This document shows positions 48,401 to 59,164 of a DNA stretch of 64,000 bases, piece by piece. Within the stretch, counting starts at the first letter, position 1, and each line of letters starts with the position of its first letter. This stretch comes from Tilletiaria anomala UBC 951 (taxonomy: Eukaryota > Basidiomycota > Exobasidiomycetes > Georgefischeriales > Tilletiariaceae), in the NCBI RefSeq assembly GCF_000711695.1, contig NW_013547004.1, forward strand, positions 148,330 through 212,329. Direction: 5' to 3'. The position numbers and the translations under genes are program-made. The notes below the pieces were generated by a model, which was not told where the DNA came from, made no database searches, and saw only the letters and a program-made list of their open reading frames with translations.

Positions 48401-49154
48401 AGTCTAGAAACAAGATGCCGGGGCGAGTAATGCTGAGCAGCTTGAAAGTAATGTGAAAGCGTCTCTCTGAGAGCCCAGGTGCCGATCAGATGCGCCCATA
48501 TTGACCCTGTGGAAGCGCACCTGCTTATAGAAGTGGATGGGTGTACGAGAGGCAACCAAGGATCTGGCACGAGCGGAGACGATGAAGCAATCAAGGGAAC
48601 TTGGAAGCGTGTATACAAGGTTTGGCAGCGAGCAGGCAGGCGGGCTGCAGGCAGCGTGCTGTAGCGCTGCAGTGAGTGCGGGAGAGATGAGCCGCGGGAA
48701 GAACCTGCACGTGCACGGACCAGATTATACCTGGAACTATGACATCTCCAGCAGCGATTCACGACTCTACTGGAGAGAGCCCACTGCCGAACCATTCAGC
48801 TTGGGTGACAGGTGGAGCGCAGCGCCCGTAACTGAGTGGATGGTGCGTGGAGGGTTTACTCAATGTGCCGTGGAGGCGACCTGTACGCAGACGAACATCA
48901 AGAGGACTCGTAAAGTCTGATAGACCGCCTCATCCTTTTCTCATATTTCCCCCGCCTTTTGCTTCCATCGCGTTTTCTCCACTTGCTGTCGTACGCCGCC
49001 CCCACATCACTGTCCAAAGCTCTTGTCGTGCTCACGCATCCAGCGTTGTCTCGCCGCTAACTCTCTGCTGACTGCCACCTGTGCAACGAACGAGAAAAGT
49101 ATATATTATTTTGAGAAACTGCAGACCATCCTAGCACCCACGCTTCCTCCCAAA
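45485..49154. other. 3.7-kb divergent intergenic region without recognisable gene
   Basis: The largest gene-free stretch of the window, more AT-rich than its neighbours. All open frames are under 130 codons, overlap on both strands and show no domain. No tRNA, transposon ends or long repeats were seen. It could hold promoters of both flanking genes or non-coding transcripts. Confidence 0.5.
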
Positions 49155-51459
49155 ATGGCCGCCCCGCCCACCTCGGACCCCAAGCTGTGGATCCCGCCCG
49201 TCACGCTTAGCTCGGCCGTGGACCACTCGTCCTTTGCGTACGAGTCGACTGTCTCGCGCTGGCCTCAGATTTTGACGTCCAATGTCATCCAGAACCTCGA
49301 GCAAGCCTCCTATGCCCTGTCCTTTTCGTCCAAGGACCAAAGCGAAAAGATCAAGGAGGCAGACGAGATCATCGACAAGGCGCACAAGTTTCTCCAGGAG
49401 ATTAAGGACGACAGGCAGATCCAGCCCATTCAAGGCGGACCGCAGGCGGATGGCGCACCGAGCAGCGAGGCGTACGACAGCCTCATTGAAGCAAACAAAT
49501 GGACCTGGCATAAAGCCCCTTGGTGAGAATGCCCTATCGGAAATGCTGCTTCGTTCGCGCTCGGGCTCATTCCCATCATTGTCATTCAGGCTCTTTGCAG
49601 AATGCTACCTCTACCGCCGCGTGCGCGGCTTCTTTTCCGGCTCGACACACTGGAAAACTTACGATCCCTTTTCGCACAGCAAGCTGTCGACATTCAAGTC
49701 ATCTGGCACTGCCATCCGCGCCTTAGCTGAAAACGTCAATGCTTTGGTGGCCAAGGCTCAATCCAGCGGCGGTGTCACCTCGAGCAAGGAAGCGCTCTAC
49801 GTTCTCTGGCTCGAAATGGCTCAGATTTCGCTTTGGGGAAACGCGACGGACCTGTCTCTGCTCACCTCGCTCTCGTACGATGATATTCAGGCGCTGCAGA
49901 CCACCGGTCGCAAGCAGCAAGAAGCACGTGCCAAGTTCATCCTGGCTAACGACCTCGAACGCGTCTACTCGCACATCTCCTCGCTCGAATCAGGAAGGGT
50001 CGACATTGTGCTCGACAACAGCGGCTTCGAGCTCGTCACCGACCTCGTCTTTGCAGACTGGCTCGTTAGCTGCACACCATTCGTCCAGCAGGTCGTCTTC
50101 CACCCAAAGGACATGCCCTGGTTCGTCAGTGATGTCACTCCGCCCGATTTTCGCTTCACACTCGATGCACTGCTCACCGACTCGTTCTTCACGAGCGAAG
50201 ACGATACCAAGACGAAAGCTGGTGAGGCCCACGGCACGGCGGCCAATGCCAGACCTGGCAGCTCCATTCGCCATCGCTCGACGAGTCGCACGCGTGAGGT
50301 GCAGGCCAACCCTGCTATTTTCGCAGAGGGAAAACCGCTAGCGCCGCCGGCTGGCAGCCGCTCATTGCAGTACAACCCGAACAACTGCGCTGGCGCAAGG
50401 GAAGGCATGGCTGATGGGCAGCAGCGCCACGGTACGCTCGAGCATCCCGCTGGCAGCAGTCAGCTGCGCATGGCAAATGAAAGCAGCCAAGGCGGTGCAC
50501 TGCCTCACCCCAAGGGCAGCATGGCCCTGCAGCTTGACCCAGCCTACTTTAAGAACGCGCGCTCGAGGACTATTTCGCCTTCGCGCAGCTACGTGATTGA
50601 TAGTAGCGCTTTCGCATCCTTCTCGCTCGAGGGCGATGGCCCCGCACGTGCCAAGAGCCGGGAACGCAGACCGGGTCAGCTGGGTGGCGATGACGACTGT
50701 GACAAGGGCGACCGGATGGGCCGCAGCCACTCAGTCAGGGATATCAATGCTGCCAAAAGCAACGCCAGCACCAGCGACAGCCCGAGTCGCGGAAGGAGCT
50801 CGAGCACGCAGCGCGGTCGGAGCGGGTTCCGCTCATTTGGCGCTGACGATGCGAATGCCATTCCGGAAGACGCCGAGGTTCCTTCATCTGGCGCTGCTCC
50901 GACGCCGGTACAGCAGATGGTGCAGCGCTGGCGGGCCCACCTGGCCAGCGGGGCGTTCAAGCTGAGTGTACCTGTCGAGACGTCGCTAGAGGATTCGAGC
51001 AAGGAGGTGGTGCAACACGCAAGTGGATTCTGGACCATGCCATTCAGCTTTGCCGACCTGCCCGCGAAAGATCCGGAGCTCCTCAAGGAATTGCAGAAGA
51101 GCGATTTGGTCATCTTTAAAGGTGAGTCGAGCTCTCCCTCTCGATCTACCCACGGTAGAGCGCACAGAGAGGGTGTAGGTCACTGACACTCCATACTGCT
51201 TTCCTTTGTCTTCAATGCAGGTGACCTCAACTATCGCAAGCTGACGTCAGATGGCAACTGGCCTACGACGACGACATTCGAAGCTGCTCTCGGGCCCTTG
51301 GCCGGCAAATTGAACATTCTGGCGCTGCGCACTTGCAAGGCGGACGTCTGCGTCGGCCTGCGCGAAGGACTGCAGCAGGAGATGGATGCAAAGGATGCTA
51401 GGTGGCGTGTCAATGGTAAATGGGCCGTAGTGCAGTTTAGCAAGCGCTCATCGGCTTGA
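49155..51459 (+). CDS. DUF89 / ARMT1-like damage-control phosphatase with large disordered insert
   Basis: Exons: 49155-49522, 49590-51121 and 51221-51459 (712 aa). The DUF89 fold is seen in two halves. Residues about 1-320 include WLFAECYLYRRVRGFF, the metal-site segment DIVLDNSGFELVTDLVFADWL and VVFHPKDMPWFVSDVTPPDF. Residues about 560-712 include KSDLVIFKGDLNYRKL, with the second Asp/Asn motif, and ILALRTCKADVCVGL. The family (yeast YMR027W, human ARMT1) consists of Mn/Ni-dependent phosphatases acting on sugar phosphates; human ARMT1 was also reported as a PCNA glutamate methyltransferase. About 235 extra residues (about 323-558) interrupt the fold and are Ser/Arg/Gly-rich with degenerate repeats. 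Family members without the insert are about 440-470 aa. Confidence 0.92.
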
Positions 51460-52811
51460 AAGGAGTCATGCAAGAACCTCGGGTGCTTGGTTGTTCCTTA
51501 TAAACACCAATGTCAAGGCAGACGACCAGAAAAAACTGCAGAAGGCTCTGCCAATTCATACATATTGACGGTGGCATCTGGAGGCAGGGTAGAAAGAAAG
51601 ACGAGATGCGCTTTCACTTGATCATCCATTTTCTTAAAAGTACAAAAGCAAACCTGCATGGCACGTCATTCAGTGTATAAGTTGATGGGACAGCTTTCGT
51701 GTTCTGGCCGCATTTTAAGCAGGCGAGACGAGACCAGCATAAGTCGCGTTGAAAGACGGGCCGCAGGCGAGCAAGGGTGGAGCCGAGGGAGGGTCTGCGC
51801 AGCCTTCGGAGTCGACGATCATAGAATTGCGACCTCGCTCGTCTAGCCTTTCGTCCCGAATGGCTTTTTTCGCGCAAAGCTTTATGCGAGACGGTCAACC
51901 TTTGCAATCAGTACTCCTAGGCTGCGAAGATTAGCGACACGGAGCTCGGCGCACCCTGGTTTCAAACCTTTCACCCCTCAGGCATGTTGTCGAACTGGTC
52001 TCGCTCGTCTCGTCCGCATCGACGAGCGGTGGAACACTAACTACACTAAATAGCTGCTTCAGAAAATAGTTAGTGTTCGCGATGCGTTTGCGCGTGATCG
52101 CGCCAAAAGATGTTTCCTTTCCTCTGGGTCGAGACATCAGCACAGTCCCTTATAATTCCATGCGTGCCATGTTGGTGGACGGCATGGCCGATGAATAGGA
52201 CAAGAATTCACACCAAACTCGATTGAATGTGACCCACAGACGAGTGAGAGACACAGCACGGAGCTCGACAGTGAAGGAGTCTAGTGAAGACGTTGAAAGC
52301 CAAAGGTGGGGCGACCAGAGTCTGCGTTCCGCTCTCCCGTCCCTTGGCCTCGGTGACGGCGAAAGGCCACAACCCTACATTCCATCAGGATTGAGTTCCA
52401 ATGTAGTTCCCCCACGACAGCGGCACTGCAGAGCACTACGAATGCTTTCGACCACTGACTGCGGGCTGTAGACGACCATGTTTGCTTGGCTCGCTCAAAT
52501 CCATTCGGTCCCTGCGACTCCAGCACCCCGCGCTTAGTATGAACCTCACTAACCCAACAAAATGGGCGACCCATTCGTGTTGTGGACCAGAGGGGAAGGA
52601 TTGGCTTGTATTGATTCCATCTTCATCTTATCCACACCATTACTCAGTTCTCAGTATTTGACACGACTCGATTCAACATCGCACACAAGTCGGCAATATC
52701 CAGCCTGGCCGATAGCAGGGCGAGCGTACGGAGGGCAAGGCAGTACGGCAAACACGCATACGCGCGCCTCTTTCCACCAAGCTCCCTTCCCTTTGCCTTC
52801 TTTTGCCCAAC

Positions 52812-54557
52812 ATGCCAGAGGAAGAGGTCGGCGGTGGCGTCCCTTCTGAGCACAAACAGGGCTGGGGAAGTGTGAGTACTATCATTTATGGCTCTTTTGC
52901 AGCGTACGATCGGCAGCGTTTCTGGGTTTACGACATGACCAAAAGCATGCGGTCATTGCTGAGAGTGTGATCGGAAGCCATCTGCCTGTAGCCTGCGATG
53001 CTATGACGCAACGAGGAGGCACATTGGGCTAACTCTGAGGTCCGTTACTCTTTGGTTCGCGCAGTTCCTCAAAGCACTCGCCTCCTTCTCCGGTGACCTG
53101 TCCTCTCTCACGGCTCCTTCTTTCATTCTCTCGCCAGTCTCCTTGGTCGAATTCCCAGCTTAGTGAGTGCATACCATCAGAGCCCCATGCGGTCGTCGAT
53201 GCGGGACTATAGCTGATCGCGAGATGCATACCTTCACAAATTGTCAATCAGTTGGGGCGAGCATCCGGCAGAATTTGCTGCTTGTTCCCAAGGCGCTGAT
53301 CCTGTTGAGCGAATGACCAATGTCTTGCGCTGGTTCATCAGTACGCTCAAAGGCTCATACACAGCGAGGAACACATCCATGGGAAGTGAAAAGAAACCTC
53401 TGAACCCAATTCTCGGCGAGCTTTTCTTTGGCAACTGGCCCGGCAAGGACGACCGAGGCGAGACTGTTCTGACTACTGAACAGGGTAAGGCCTGCAACCC
53501 TGGCTTGATGCGCAGGTCATCCCACGCACCGCTTCTGACCTTTTTCGGTCATCTTCTCTGTGCATTTAGTCTCCCATCATCCTCCAATCACTGCCTACCA
53601 CTTGGAGAACCAAAAGGCAGGCGTGACGCTCGAAGGTCACTCCGGTCAGAAGACCACCTTTTCGGGTCGCGCGATCCAGGTCAAGCAAGTGGGCCACGCC
53701 GTGCTGCGCGTAAAGCCTCAAGGGGCTCAGGATGCCAAAGAGGAGCTGTATCTCATCACACTCCCAACGTTGACCATCGAGGGTCTCTGGTACGGTTCGC
53801 CTTACGTTGAGCTTCTCGGCACCACGCACATCGCCTCGTCCACCGGCTTCCTCTCGACGATCAACTACACCGGCCGCGGCTACTTTAGCGGCAAAAGCCA
53901 CAGCTTCAAAGCGACCGTCTCGCCCATCGCTCAGCCGACGCAAGCGCTGTACACGGCCGAGGGCGACTGGTCTGGTGTGAGCAAGTTCAAGGGCAAAGGC
54001 CCGTCCGGAAGCGAGAAGGATGCGATCTTCTGGGACGCTGGTGCTCAACGCGAGGAGATCTCTGTAAAGCCGATCGAAGAGCAGGGCCCGATGGAGAGTA
54101 GGAAGGTCTGGAAGGATACAGCAGAAGGTATCCGGACGGGAAACTTTGACATTGCTTCCAAGGACAAGAGCAGGATAGAGGTACGTCGACCTTGGCGGAT
54201 GCGTCGCGTCGAGACTGTCTTCACTTTGATCCTCATGTTAAGCTCACAATGGTATTGCACCCACCCCTTGTCGCTGTTTGGCATGGACAGAACGACGAGA
54301 GACAGAAGAGGAAAGATGAGGCGGCAGCTGGTACGCCTCACCAACTCGAGTACTTTGTTCACGTCGAAGACGACACGGAATGTGAGTCACCCTCGAACAA
54401 GGCGCCATTGGCGTGCAGCCTTCTTACCTTATTCCCCCGTCTCTTAACATTCATGCACTTCGCACTCTACACACGCGCAGACGCCGAGCTGATCGGCAAC
54501 TTCGGTGGCAAACCCGCCAACGAAGAAGCCTACAGGCGCAAGCCGCGAGTGCATTAA
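52812..54557 (+). CDS. KES1: Oxysterol-binding protein, Kes1/Osh4 type
   Basis: Sterol/PI4P exchange protein acting between ER and Golgi. Exons: 52812-52871, 53065-53162, 53252-53484, 53570-54180, 54291-54381 and 54481-54557 (389 aa, all phases consistent). The protein is only the ORD lipid-binding barrel, with no PH domain, as in yeast Kes1. Features in order: lid region WGSFLKALASFSGDLSSL; FILSPVSLVEFPAYWGEHP; NPILGELFFGNW; the family signature EQVSHHPPITAYH completed across intron 3, where the two His contact PI4P; VWKDTAEGIRTGNFDIASKD; and the terminal basic segment. Convergent with the folylpolyglutamate synthase gene, with only 178 bp between stops. Confidence 0.95.
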
Positions 54558-54735
54558 TTACTATGCGAACCGTATTTCGGCTCTCCAAGGAACATATTAC
54601 CGGATTCTTTCTTAGTATGATCGTCTGCAAGAACGCTTCTCTGTCATCTGTGCCTCTATACAGATCGGCCCGATTGTTGAGTACAGGAATTCGCTATTTA
54701 GATCTCCTCTGGCATGATGAAAAGCTCCTACTAGC

Positions 54736-56808
54736 TTACACCTTGACACTTTGCGCCTGCTGGACTTGGTGCACGCTAACGAGCGCGTCATCGAGCAATT
54801 TGCGATCTTTCAGGTGAGCCATGACGCCTCCAACGAGGTGCAAGCTGCCCGTCACGAGGACATGCACGTCTTGTACGCCCTCGGTGGCTGCGGCTGCCGA
54901 GTCTGCCTCCACGGCTTCGATCGCATTGATAGCATGTTGGATCGAAGGCAGCACGTCGACGCGAGAACGTATTGCTGCCACGTCAGGGGCTTGTGCCCCG
55001 GATGCAGATGCGGCACCCCTGAGGCCGAGGAGCTCGTTCCAAGCTTGTTGGAGCTCGCGTTGGATTGTCAGAGCGTTTAAGTCGGACGGATCGACAGCTT
55101 TCGACATGAGGTCACCTTTGAACATGCCGTCGCTGTACGTCGTGTTAGTGCAGAAGAAGACTTGGTCGAAGAACTTGCGAGCCTTTGGATACGGCAGTCG
55201 CCCCTGCTGTTCCTGCTGGGGCTCCGTCTTAGACGCGTGCGACTGCTGGGGCTCGGCCCCACGTTCAATTTCATCCAGCATGCTTGCTAGAAGCTGGGAC
55301 GCCGAGCGGCCGCTGGTGCAGTTGAAGATGATAACTCGTTTGGGCATGCTGCCTGCCTGCGCGTCGCTGTATGTTCGCTGTACCAGCCATCGCACGCATA
55401 GTTCTAGGCTGTCTGTGGTGTGTGCTCCATCCAGGTACCACGTTATGCCCCTTAGTCGCTCATTCGAGGGGACGACTTGGCATCTCCCCGGCCAGCGTGC
55501 AGACTCGAGCGCCTTGATTTCGAACGGAAAGAGCTTCGAAGAAGACGGCGACATCGCGTCCATTGTTGCTGCTGCTTCTGGAAAGCATGAGTTACCGGTC
55601 ACAGAGCGAAGGAATGTCCTCACCAGTGCCACGGCGAGAGACGCGTTTGTGGCTTGGTGTGCGCCAGGCAAGCCCAAGCCCTGCGGCAGCTGCGCGGGAA
55701 GGTCATGAGGTGACGGCAGGACGGTGAACCCATCTGCCTGGGCTTCTTCCGCGCACATTTCAAGCACTTTCAGCGCTTTGGGATCTTGCTGCACGCTGAT
55801 CGCTGGAACATCCTTCTTATAGATACCTCCCTTTTGCCACGCGATCTTTTCGATCGTGTCGCCAAGCATGAAAGTGTGATCGATGCCTAACGATGTGATC
55901 CCGGTCACGACTGGCCTTGGAACAATGTTGGTGGAATCATAACGTCCACCGATGCCGACTTCCAGAATGACAGCGTCCACCGTTTCCGACAGAAAGACGT
56001 GAAAGCATAGAGCGGTCAGAAAACGGAAGTATAGCGGCCGCAGCGGTGTGTCTGGGCTTTGCCGCTGCGAGGAAACGTTAGCGGGATTCAGCAGCACTCT
56101 TTCTATCGAGCTGCTTTAAAGGTCACCTCACCTCTGGATTCTGTGCGAGCCGATCCCAGACCTCAAAGAAGTATCGAGCGAACGTCTCTTCTTCCAGCGG
56201 TAATCCGTTGATCCGAATTCGCTCCCGCGCAGCGATCATATGCGGCGAAGTGTAAAGCCCAATCTTCTTCGACCCAGGAGCAACAGATGCTGCAGCTGCT
56301 TGTCGTAAGAGGGCATCACAGAACGCAGATGTCGATCCTTTGCCCTTTGTTCCGGTGATATGAATCACATTGAGCTTGTTAAGATCGGTCGGCTAACGTA
56401 GGGGCACCCATGGAATTCTGTCATTTTCAAGGGGGCTTTGCCTAGTAACTACTTATGCCATCGACTCACTCCATAGCCTATTCTTCGCAGGGTTTCAGTC
56501 TCCAAAGGAAGACCATCCACAAATTGTGGTCCAGCCTTCCGCTTGGCCTCAATAAATGAGGCATTGCTCTGTAGCGAGTTCAGTGCTTCGATTGCCCCGT
56601 CGTACGTCCTTGCGCCAGGCCATGGAACAGGCTGTTGCGCCGCTTGTGCCAATTGATCGACCGACATCTTGAAGGAAGAAATGAACCGTACCGAGTCGCT
56701 TTTGAACTGTGTAACTGTGAGGCGATACGGCTTGGCCGAGTGAGCGATTGCAGGTTCGAGCCGACGCCAATTGAGACTTGATGCCGTACGTCGGCAAAAG
56801 GCAAGCAT
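54736..56808 (-). CDS. MET7: Folylpolyglutamate synthase
   Basis: Adds gamma-linked glutamates to tetrahydrofolates using ATP, needed for folate retention, methionine synthesis and mitochondrial function. Exons on the minus strand: 56808-56470, 56392-56132 and 56064-54736 (642 aa). The P-loop is HITGTKGKGSTSAF; TSPHMIAARERIRINGLPL, VILEVGIGGRYDSTNIV, SLGIDHTFMLGDTIEKIAWQ and TWYLDGAHTTDSLELC follow, all family signatures. The C-terminal lobe carries Gln/Ala-rich insertions, making it longer than the 500-550 usual for fungi. Residues 1-47 are Arg/Ser-rich and suit mitochondrial import; Met48 (56667) begins the conserved region and could start a cytosolic form. Confidence 0.94.
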
Positions 56809-57221
56809 GAAATACCAGCTGTACTCGAAGCCGGGTCACGTCGTGTACCTCTGCCTGCCTCTTTTGACCTCTAGATGGTAGACCCTGCTTTGTCGGCAGA
56901 ACTGTTGCCTATGTTGATGCAGTCCCGCAGAGACCCAGCTGATAAATGGGACGAAGCAACGAAGCTAGAAAGCATTATACTTTGTCAATATTGAAAGCAG
57001 CAACCCAATGTGTGTCTATCGGATTTTATTAATCAATTCCGTCGAGGTTTCGCATAGAATGGACACCATTTCGGGCTCCGGCTTCCCGGTCGAAAACCCA
57101 TCGCCTTTTCATTCATCCTCACACTATCCTCATGGATAATGAATGGAGTAATCCGGCTTGCGGAGCCCCATGTTAGTGGAATCATTGCCAGCTGTTCGAA
57201 GGTGGCGTGAAATCTGTGTCA

Positions 57222-59087
57222 ATGTCGGAAAGCAAGACTCTCCAATCGAAAATCACATCAGAGCAAGCTCGTCGCTTGTTCGAACGCAACGCCTTTCTCA
57301 TCATCAATGACCTCCCTCGCGGATCACAGATTACCATTGACGGTCTAGAGGCGTACATTACAGACACAGAGTTTCAAGGCTTCAAGCTCCTTCCTGCTGG
57401 CTGGCATCTCGTGGCTTGGACGGCGGCCTCGACTTCGGCGGCAGCTGCCGTTGGACAAGAAGGACTTCGCTGCGCTTTCTTTCGATACTTTGACACAGCC
57501 CAAGTGGTCGTCCGCCGCTACGATGCTGCTTCAGATAGATTGGTTCACCCAGAAGCATCGCCACCGGGTCGAGCTTCTCGAAGTTCGCGCTCAAAAGACG
57601 GTCCGAAATTGCCGGAGGGCACGGTCGCTTCACTCGATCATTTGCGCAGCCTGGATCATAAGTTGGCTCCATATCCACTGCACAAGTTAGCAGACTGGAC
57701 GCTGGCAACGCAAAATCTGCAGAGCGTGGATCGCAACGAGGCTCACGAACTCCTCACTGCTATCATTGGCAGGGACGACGAGAGTGGTGATTATTGGACA
57801 GACGCGTTGGCTTCCGTCGAGCCAATGGAGCTGGATGCAATGATGCCGCAGAGCTCCGCTCATGGACGCGCGCTCAGTCGTCAAGAGAGAGGAGACAAAG
57901 CACAAGCAGCAGAGATTGAACTCGACAAAATCCTTGCTCGTGGTCGGCAAGTCAGGCAGTTCGGAAAGCAGCAAGAGGACAATAAACGCGCATCCATTCT
58001 CAGAAATGGTGAGGCCTCAATGCCGAGTTTCGCGGATGAGCCTGCTCCCCCTGTACGACTCCCGGTCATGGACGTCAGACGCAGCTGGCCACCAGGAGCA
58101 ACTGGACAGGAACTGACGCGCTGGTGCGTCGACAAAAGCTGGTTGCTGATCTCTCTGGCGCAGTCATGCCAGAAGGTCTGCAGTGGTAATCGGAAACTGG
58201 CGCCTGGGCAGGACTTTGATCCGATCTTGGTCGTCTTTGAGCTTTCCTTTTTGCTCTTCGTCTTCGTGCAGAATAGTGTCTGCATGTCCTATTGGAACGA
58301 TTTCGTCACGCTGTTCTGTAATGCGCCAGCGCTGCTCGGTGCACCAGGCGACTTTGAGGAGCATCCAGCATACGCGGTTTCCAGGAAGAAACATGCAGGA
58401 TCCCACCTCTATTCTCGGAATACACCCTCCGCATCTGAGACAGACGCTGCTCACGTGCAGCCACGTCCTTCTCTTGTCGCGAGCTTCTTGCGGTCCCTTT
58501 GTGCGCAATTCAACCTCTTACCTGAAGACTTCTTCAGCTCACCGGAGAGTCGCATCGAGGGTATGCAGGAACAGCTGACTTCGAATTTGGCCAAATGCCG
58601 AACCAACGTAGCAAGGGCATTAGCAGCGAGTGCGGCGGCTGAGCAAGAGAACAATACGATGTCTAAAGGGGGAGGCATAGGCAAGAAGGGCAATGAACCC
58701 AGAAATTTCACCGCAGGCTCGAAAATGGGAGGCAGGGCGAGGCGTGATCCGATCTCGTACGCGGATTCCATCGATGACGAAGGGACCATCGCAGAGAGCG
58801 CAGCATCTGGGAAACATGTCAAGTGCCCAACTCAGGGCGCGACACTTGCGCAGTCAGGGACATCGATCGCACCAATCAGCGAGTATGAAAAGCTGCTGTC
58901 TGCGTGGCGCGCGCTCTCAAACACAATGCGCTCGAGATTTGGCATTGAACTCGAACGCGAGCTTGACGAAGAAGTGGAGGTGCGCCAGGCTAGCGCCATT
59001 GCCCAAGGTCGCGGTAACCATGTGGGACTGGATGAAGACATTGAATTGGAAAAAGGCGAGGACGCACCCGTTGTTGTAGAGTTGTGA
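57222..59087 (+). CDS. AAR2: AAR2 splicing factor (U5 snRNP assembly)
   Basis: Binds Prp8 during cytoplasmic U5 snRNP maturation and is later exchanged for Brr2. Intronless, 621 aa, starting at ATG 57222; the open frame upstream has no ATG. The N-terminal beta domain is clear: AFLIINDLPRGSQITIDGLE and FQGFKLLPAGWHLVAWTA, then LRCAFFRYFDTAQVVVRRYD. The helical C-terminal domain contains LVVFELSFLLFVFVQNSVCM and SYWNDFVTLFCN. The protein is much longer than human AAR2 (384 aa) because of charged, low-complexity insertions between and after these blocks. The gene ends only 77 bp from the convergent ARP5 stop. Confidence 0.88.
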   Translation: MSESKTLQSKITSEQARRLFERNAFLIINDLPRGSQITIDGLEAYITDTEFQGFKLLPAGWHLVAWTAASTSAAAAVGQEGLRCAFFRYFDTAQVVVRRYDAASDRLVHPEASPPGRASRSSRSKDGPKLPEGTVASLDHLRSLDHKLAPYPLHKLADWTLATQNLQSVDRNEAHELLTAIIGRDDESGDYWTDALASVEPMELDAMMPQSSAHGRALSRQERGDKAQAAEIELDKILARGRQVRQFGKQQEDNKRASILRNGEASMPSFADEPAPPVRLPVMDVRRSWPPGATGQELTRWCVDKSWLLISLAQSCQKVCSGNRKLAPGQDFDPILVVFELSFLLFVFVQNSVCMSYWNDFVTLFCNAPALLGAPGDFEEHPAYAVSRKKHAGSHLYSRNTPSASETDAAHVQPRPSLVASFLRSLCAQFNLLPEDFFSSPESRIEGMQEQLTSNLAKCRTNVARALAASAAAEQENNTMSKGGGIGKKGNEPRNFTAGSKMGGRARRDPISYADSIDDEGTIAESAASGKHVKCPTQGATLAQSGTSIAPISEYEKLLSAWRALSNTMRSRFGIELERELDEEVEVRQASAIAQGRGNHVGLDEDIELEKGEDAPVVVEL

Positions 59088-59164
59088 CGTGGGGAAGACC
59101 AGCGATTCAGATTCATTGCAGCCTATCATTGAATGCGTAACGTCGACAGTACAATGATGTCTCG

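Noticed and set aside
56731-56762. TGGCCGAGTG and GGTTCGAGCC resembling tRNA A and B boxes
   Set aside because: The boxes are only about 20 bp apart, no cloverleaf is possible, and they lie in the first coding exon of the folylpolyglutamate synthase.
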